Shown: positions 61,922 to 64,000 of the stretch, one piece after another
How the letters are laid out: each line of letters begins with the position of its first letter
Numbering within the stretch: position 1 is the stretch's first letter
Source: Alcaligenes faecalis
Lineage (GTDB): Bacteria > Pseudomonadota > Gammaproteobacteria > Burkholderiales > Burkholderiaceae_B
NCBI RefSeq assembly: GCF_005311025.1
Contig: NZ_CP031747.1
Span: 1,798,001-1,862,000, forward strand
Direction of reading: 5' to 3'
DNA: 64,000 nt
The notes under the pieces: generated by a model
The model's database searches: none
What the model was told of the DNA's origin: nothing
Seen by the model: the letters and a program-made list of their open reading frames with translations, nothing else
Translations under genes and position numbers: made by a program

Positions 61922-62899
61922 ATGGCCCTGAACCGCCTTCGCGCCACGGTAACAAGCTGTCTGCTGTCAGGACTGCTGTTCACTGGTTTATCCCACGCAG
62001 CAAGCCCCGTTGAAACCCTGACTGTCGTTGTGCCCTATGCGCCCGGAGGCGCGTCTGACCGGGCCGCACGCATTGTGTCGGACGGTCTGCACAAGAAACT
62101 GGGTATTCCCATTGTGGTCGAGAACAAGACCGGCGCCGGGGGGCGGATTGCCGCCCAGTATGTCAAAAGTACGGCGGCAGACAAAAATGTGCTGATCCTG
62201 GCCAACCCCGCCGTCATGGTCGTCGCCCCCCTGGTTTTCAATGACATCCCCTACAAACCCGACACCGACTTTCAGGCCGTTTCCATGGTGACTGAATACG
62301 GTTTTGGGGTAGCGGTGTCGGCAGACAGCGACATTCAAACCATGGACCAACTGATTGCCTGGGCCAAAGAACATCCCGGTGCCTTCAATATTGGCGTCCC
62401 GGCCACTGGCAGCCTGCCGCACTTTTTCGGCCTGATGCTATCCCAGCAAATTGGCTCCAAGGGCGAGATCATCGGCTATCGCGGATCGGCACCGGTCATT
62501 ACGGACTTGATCGGCGGCGTACTGCCCTTGGCTATCGATACGCTGGATGTACTGACGTCTCAGCACCAGGGCAAGCGCATCCGCATTCTGGCCACCTCGG
62601 GCAGCGAACGAGAGACCACCCTGCCAGATGTACCTACCTTGAAACAGTCCGGTGTGGACCTGGAAGCCTCAGGCTGGAACGCCTTCTTTGCCCCGGCCTC
62701 CATGCCAGCCGATAAAGTCGCCTTCCTGGGCACGGCCATTAAAGAAGTCACCAGCGACCCGGCCCTGCAAGAAACACTGCTGAAAAATGAATTGATTCCC
62801 GTATCTGCCGATGCAGAAGAAACCCGCATCCGCATTGAACAATTCCGCCAGCAATGGGCTCCGGTTATTCAGGCTTCCGGCTTCAAAGTCACGCAATAA
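61922..62899 (+). CDS. Bug-family periplasmic receptor
   Basis: Periplasmic binding protein of 325 residues with a signal peptide ending near SHAASP. Motifs are TVVVPYAPGGASDRAAR, VVENKTGAGGRIAA and IIGYRGSAPVITDLIGG. AAAAGGAG lies 8 nt before the ATG. It is followed 18 bp later by a sulfatase and is divergent from a MarR regulator. No TctAB genes are near. The ligand is probably related to the sulfatase substrate, for example a sulfated or phosphonylated carboxylate, which is inference. Confidence 0.92.
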   Translation: MALNRLRATVTSCLLSGLLFTGLSHAASPVETLTVVVPYAPGGASDRAARIVSDGLHKKLGIPIVVENKTGAGGRIAAQYVKSTAADKNVLILANPAVMVVAPLVFNDIPYKPDTDFQAVSMVTEYGFGVAVSADSDIQTMDQLIAWAKEHPGAFNIGVPATGSLPHFFGLMLSQQIGSKGEIIGYRGSAPVITDLIGGVLPLAIDTLDVLTSQHQGKRIRILATSGSERETTLPDVPTLKQSGVDLEASGWNAFFAPASMPADKVAFLGTAIKEVTSDPALQETLLKNELIPVSADAEETRIRIEQFRQQWAPVIQASGFKVTQ

Positions 62900-62917
62900 A
62901 CCAGCAACACAGACAAC

Positions 62918-64000
62918 ATGACACAACGCAAGAACGTCCTGTTCATCATGGCCGATCAGCTGCGGGCTGATCACCTGGCCTGCTACGGCCACCCTCATAT
63001 TCGTACCCCCCATCTGGATGCTTTGGCGGCCAAGGGGGTGCGCTTTGATCGCGCTTTCGTCAATTCCGGCGTCTGCGGCCCGTCCCGCATGAGCTACTAC
63101 ACAGGCCGCTACCCATCGACGCACGGAGCCACCTGGAATCGCGTGCCCTTGTCGGTAGGCGAAGTCACCATGGGCGAGTATTTGCGCGCCGGTGGACACA
63201 AACTGGTGCTGGCGGGCAAAACCCACATCATGGTCGACCACAAAGGGCTGGAACGGCTGGCACTGGATGGTGGCAGCGAACTGGCCCGCCTGCTTAAAAC
63301 AGGGGGGTTTGAAGAGATAGACCGTTACGACGGCCACCACGAACCGGGAGAAGAAAGCGGCTACCCGGCTTACCTGCGAAGTCATGGTTATGAATCCGAC
63401 GACCCATGGACAGACTTTGTCATCTCTGCGCACGGGCCCGATGGGCAGCCAGTCAGTGGCTGGCACATGCGCAATGCTTGCTACCCGTCCCTGGTAGAGG
63501 AAAAGCACTCGGAAACGGCCTATATGACGGACCAGGCCCTGTCCTTCATGGAGCGCATGGGGGATGAACCTTGGGTGATGCACCTGAGCTACGTCAAACC
63601 ACACTGGCCCTATATCGCTCCTGCGCCCTACCACGATATGTACAGCGCCGAGCAATGCCTGCCCGTAGTGCGCAATGAGGCCGAATTAAGCAATGCGCAT
63701 CCGGTCGTAGAGGCCTACCGCCAGCAAGAGGAATGCGTCAGTTTCGCCAGCGAAACCTGCATCAACACGGTCAGACCCGCCTACCAGGGTCTTATTACCC
63801 AATTGGACGACCACCTGGGCCGCTTGTTCGACTTCATGTCCCGCAATGGCCTGATGGACAACACCCTGATCATCTTCACGGCCGACCATGGGGATTTCCT
63901 GGGCGATCATTGGCTGGGCGAGAAAGAGCTGTTCTACGACACCGTGCAGCGTGTACCTTTCATCGTCTACGACCCGTCACCGGAGGCGAATGCTACGCGG
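62918..64000 (+). CDS. Sulfatase/phosphonate monoester hydrolase family enzyme, N-terminal part
   Basis: From the ATG at 62918 the frame is open to the window edge (361 codons). It starts NVLFIMADQLRADHLACYG with the metal-binding Asp near residue 13. The activating motif CGPSR (Cys53), followed by TGRYPSTHGATW, is the C-x-P-S-R sequence that formylglycine-generating enzymes modify. A later metal segment TADHGDFLGDHWLGEK is also present. No signal peptide is seen, so the enzyme is cytoplasmic. It would hydrolyse a sulfate ester, phosphonate or phosphate diester. It is the second gene after the third Bug receptor and runs past the right edge. Confidence 0.9.
   Translation, partial: MTQRKNVLFIMADQLRADHLACYGHPHIRTPHLDALAAKGVRFDRAFVNSGVCGPSRMSYYTGRYPSTHGATWNRVPLSVGEVTMGEYLRAGGHKLVLAGKTHIMVDHKGLERLALDGGSELARLLKTGGFEEIDRYDGHHEPGEESGYPAYLRSHGYESDDPWTDFVISAHGPDGQPVSGWHMRNACYPSLVEEKHSETAYMTDQALSFMERMGDEPWVMHLSYVKPHWPYIAPAPYHDMYSAEQCLPVVRNEAELSNAHPVVEAYRQQEECVSFASETCINTVRPAYQGLITQLDDHLGRLFDFMSRNGLMDNTLIIFTADHGDFLGDHWLGEKELFYDTVQRVPFIVYDPSPEANATR

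Overview
The window looks like chromosomal DNA of a betaproteobacterium of the Alcaligenaceae, most like Alcaligenes. This is inferred from three Bug-type (tripartite tricarboxylate) periplasmic receptors standing without membrane partners, a moderately high G+C content, many solute-uptake genes and many local regulators. No rRNA, tRNA, insertion sequence, integrase, CRISPR array or prophage gene was seen. Both edges cut genes: a TonB-dependent receptor on the left (1-249, minus) and a sulfatase on the right (62918 onward, plus).

Left part (0.25-19 kb): htpG, an EamA exporter and a YdhR-like monooxygenase. An AhpD-like protein lies divergent from an AraC regulator. A LysR regulator is divergent from a Bug receptor plus amidase. 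A ferric-reductase-like flavocytochrome is followed by a TetR regulator and a DHA2 exporter; their shared promoter holds both a 21-bp palindrome and a Fur-like box. Then come hslR, an enolase-superfamily enzyme with a second Bug receptor, housekeeping genes (HD hydrolase, MazG-like, YaiI, PpiC) and terC behind a yybP-ykoY (manganese) riboswitch with its own terminator.

Middle (19.5-40 kb): a fecI-fecR-receptor iron-signalling set. Next is a six-gene leftward operon (DeoR regulator, UgpCBAE-like ABC transporter, GpdQ-like phosphodiesterase) with a GlpR-like palindrome upstream, which points to glycerophosphodiester use. It is followed by an exported amidohydrolase, a periplasmic peroxiredoxin, a TetR regulator, a solitary ParB-like-segment protein, a kynureninase/amino-acid-permease pair divergent from an Lrp-type regulator, a GntR/SRPBCC-like pair with an inverted-repeat operator, and a TetR protein with an extra C-terminal domain.

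Right part (40-64 kb): a lactate operon (lldP-lldR-lldD-dld) with two LldR-type operators 120 bp apart. It is flanked on both sides by near-identical Fur-box promoter modules. The second module drives a seven-gene ferric-siderophore operon: an exporter-fold ABC pair, two FecCD permeases, an ATPase, a binding lipoprotein and a TonB receptor. The order of its last five genes matches the acinetobactin bauDCEBA and anguibactin fat-type systems, but no siderophore biosynthesis genes are present. The end of the window holds a GNAT acetyltransferase, an orphan oxygenase reductase, a LysR regulator divergent from wrbA-MFS-AhpD-like genes, and a MarR regulator divergent from a third Bug receptor plus sulfatase.

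Iron acquisition is the main theme, with five Fur-like boxes, three TonB receptors, a FecIR pair and one complete uptake operon. Small catabolic units, each with its own regulator and binding protein, lie between these loci.
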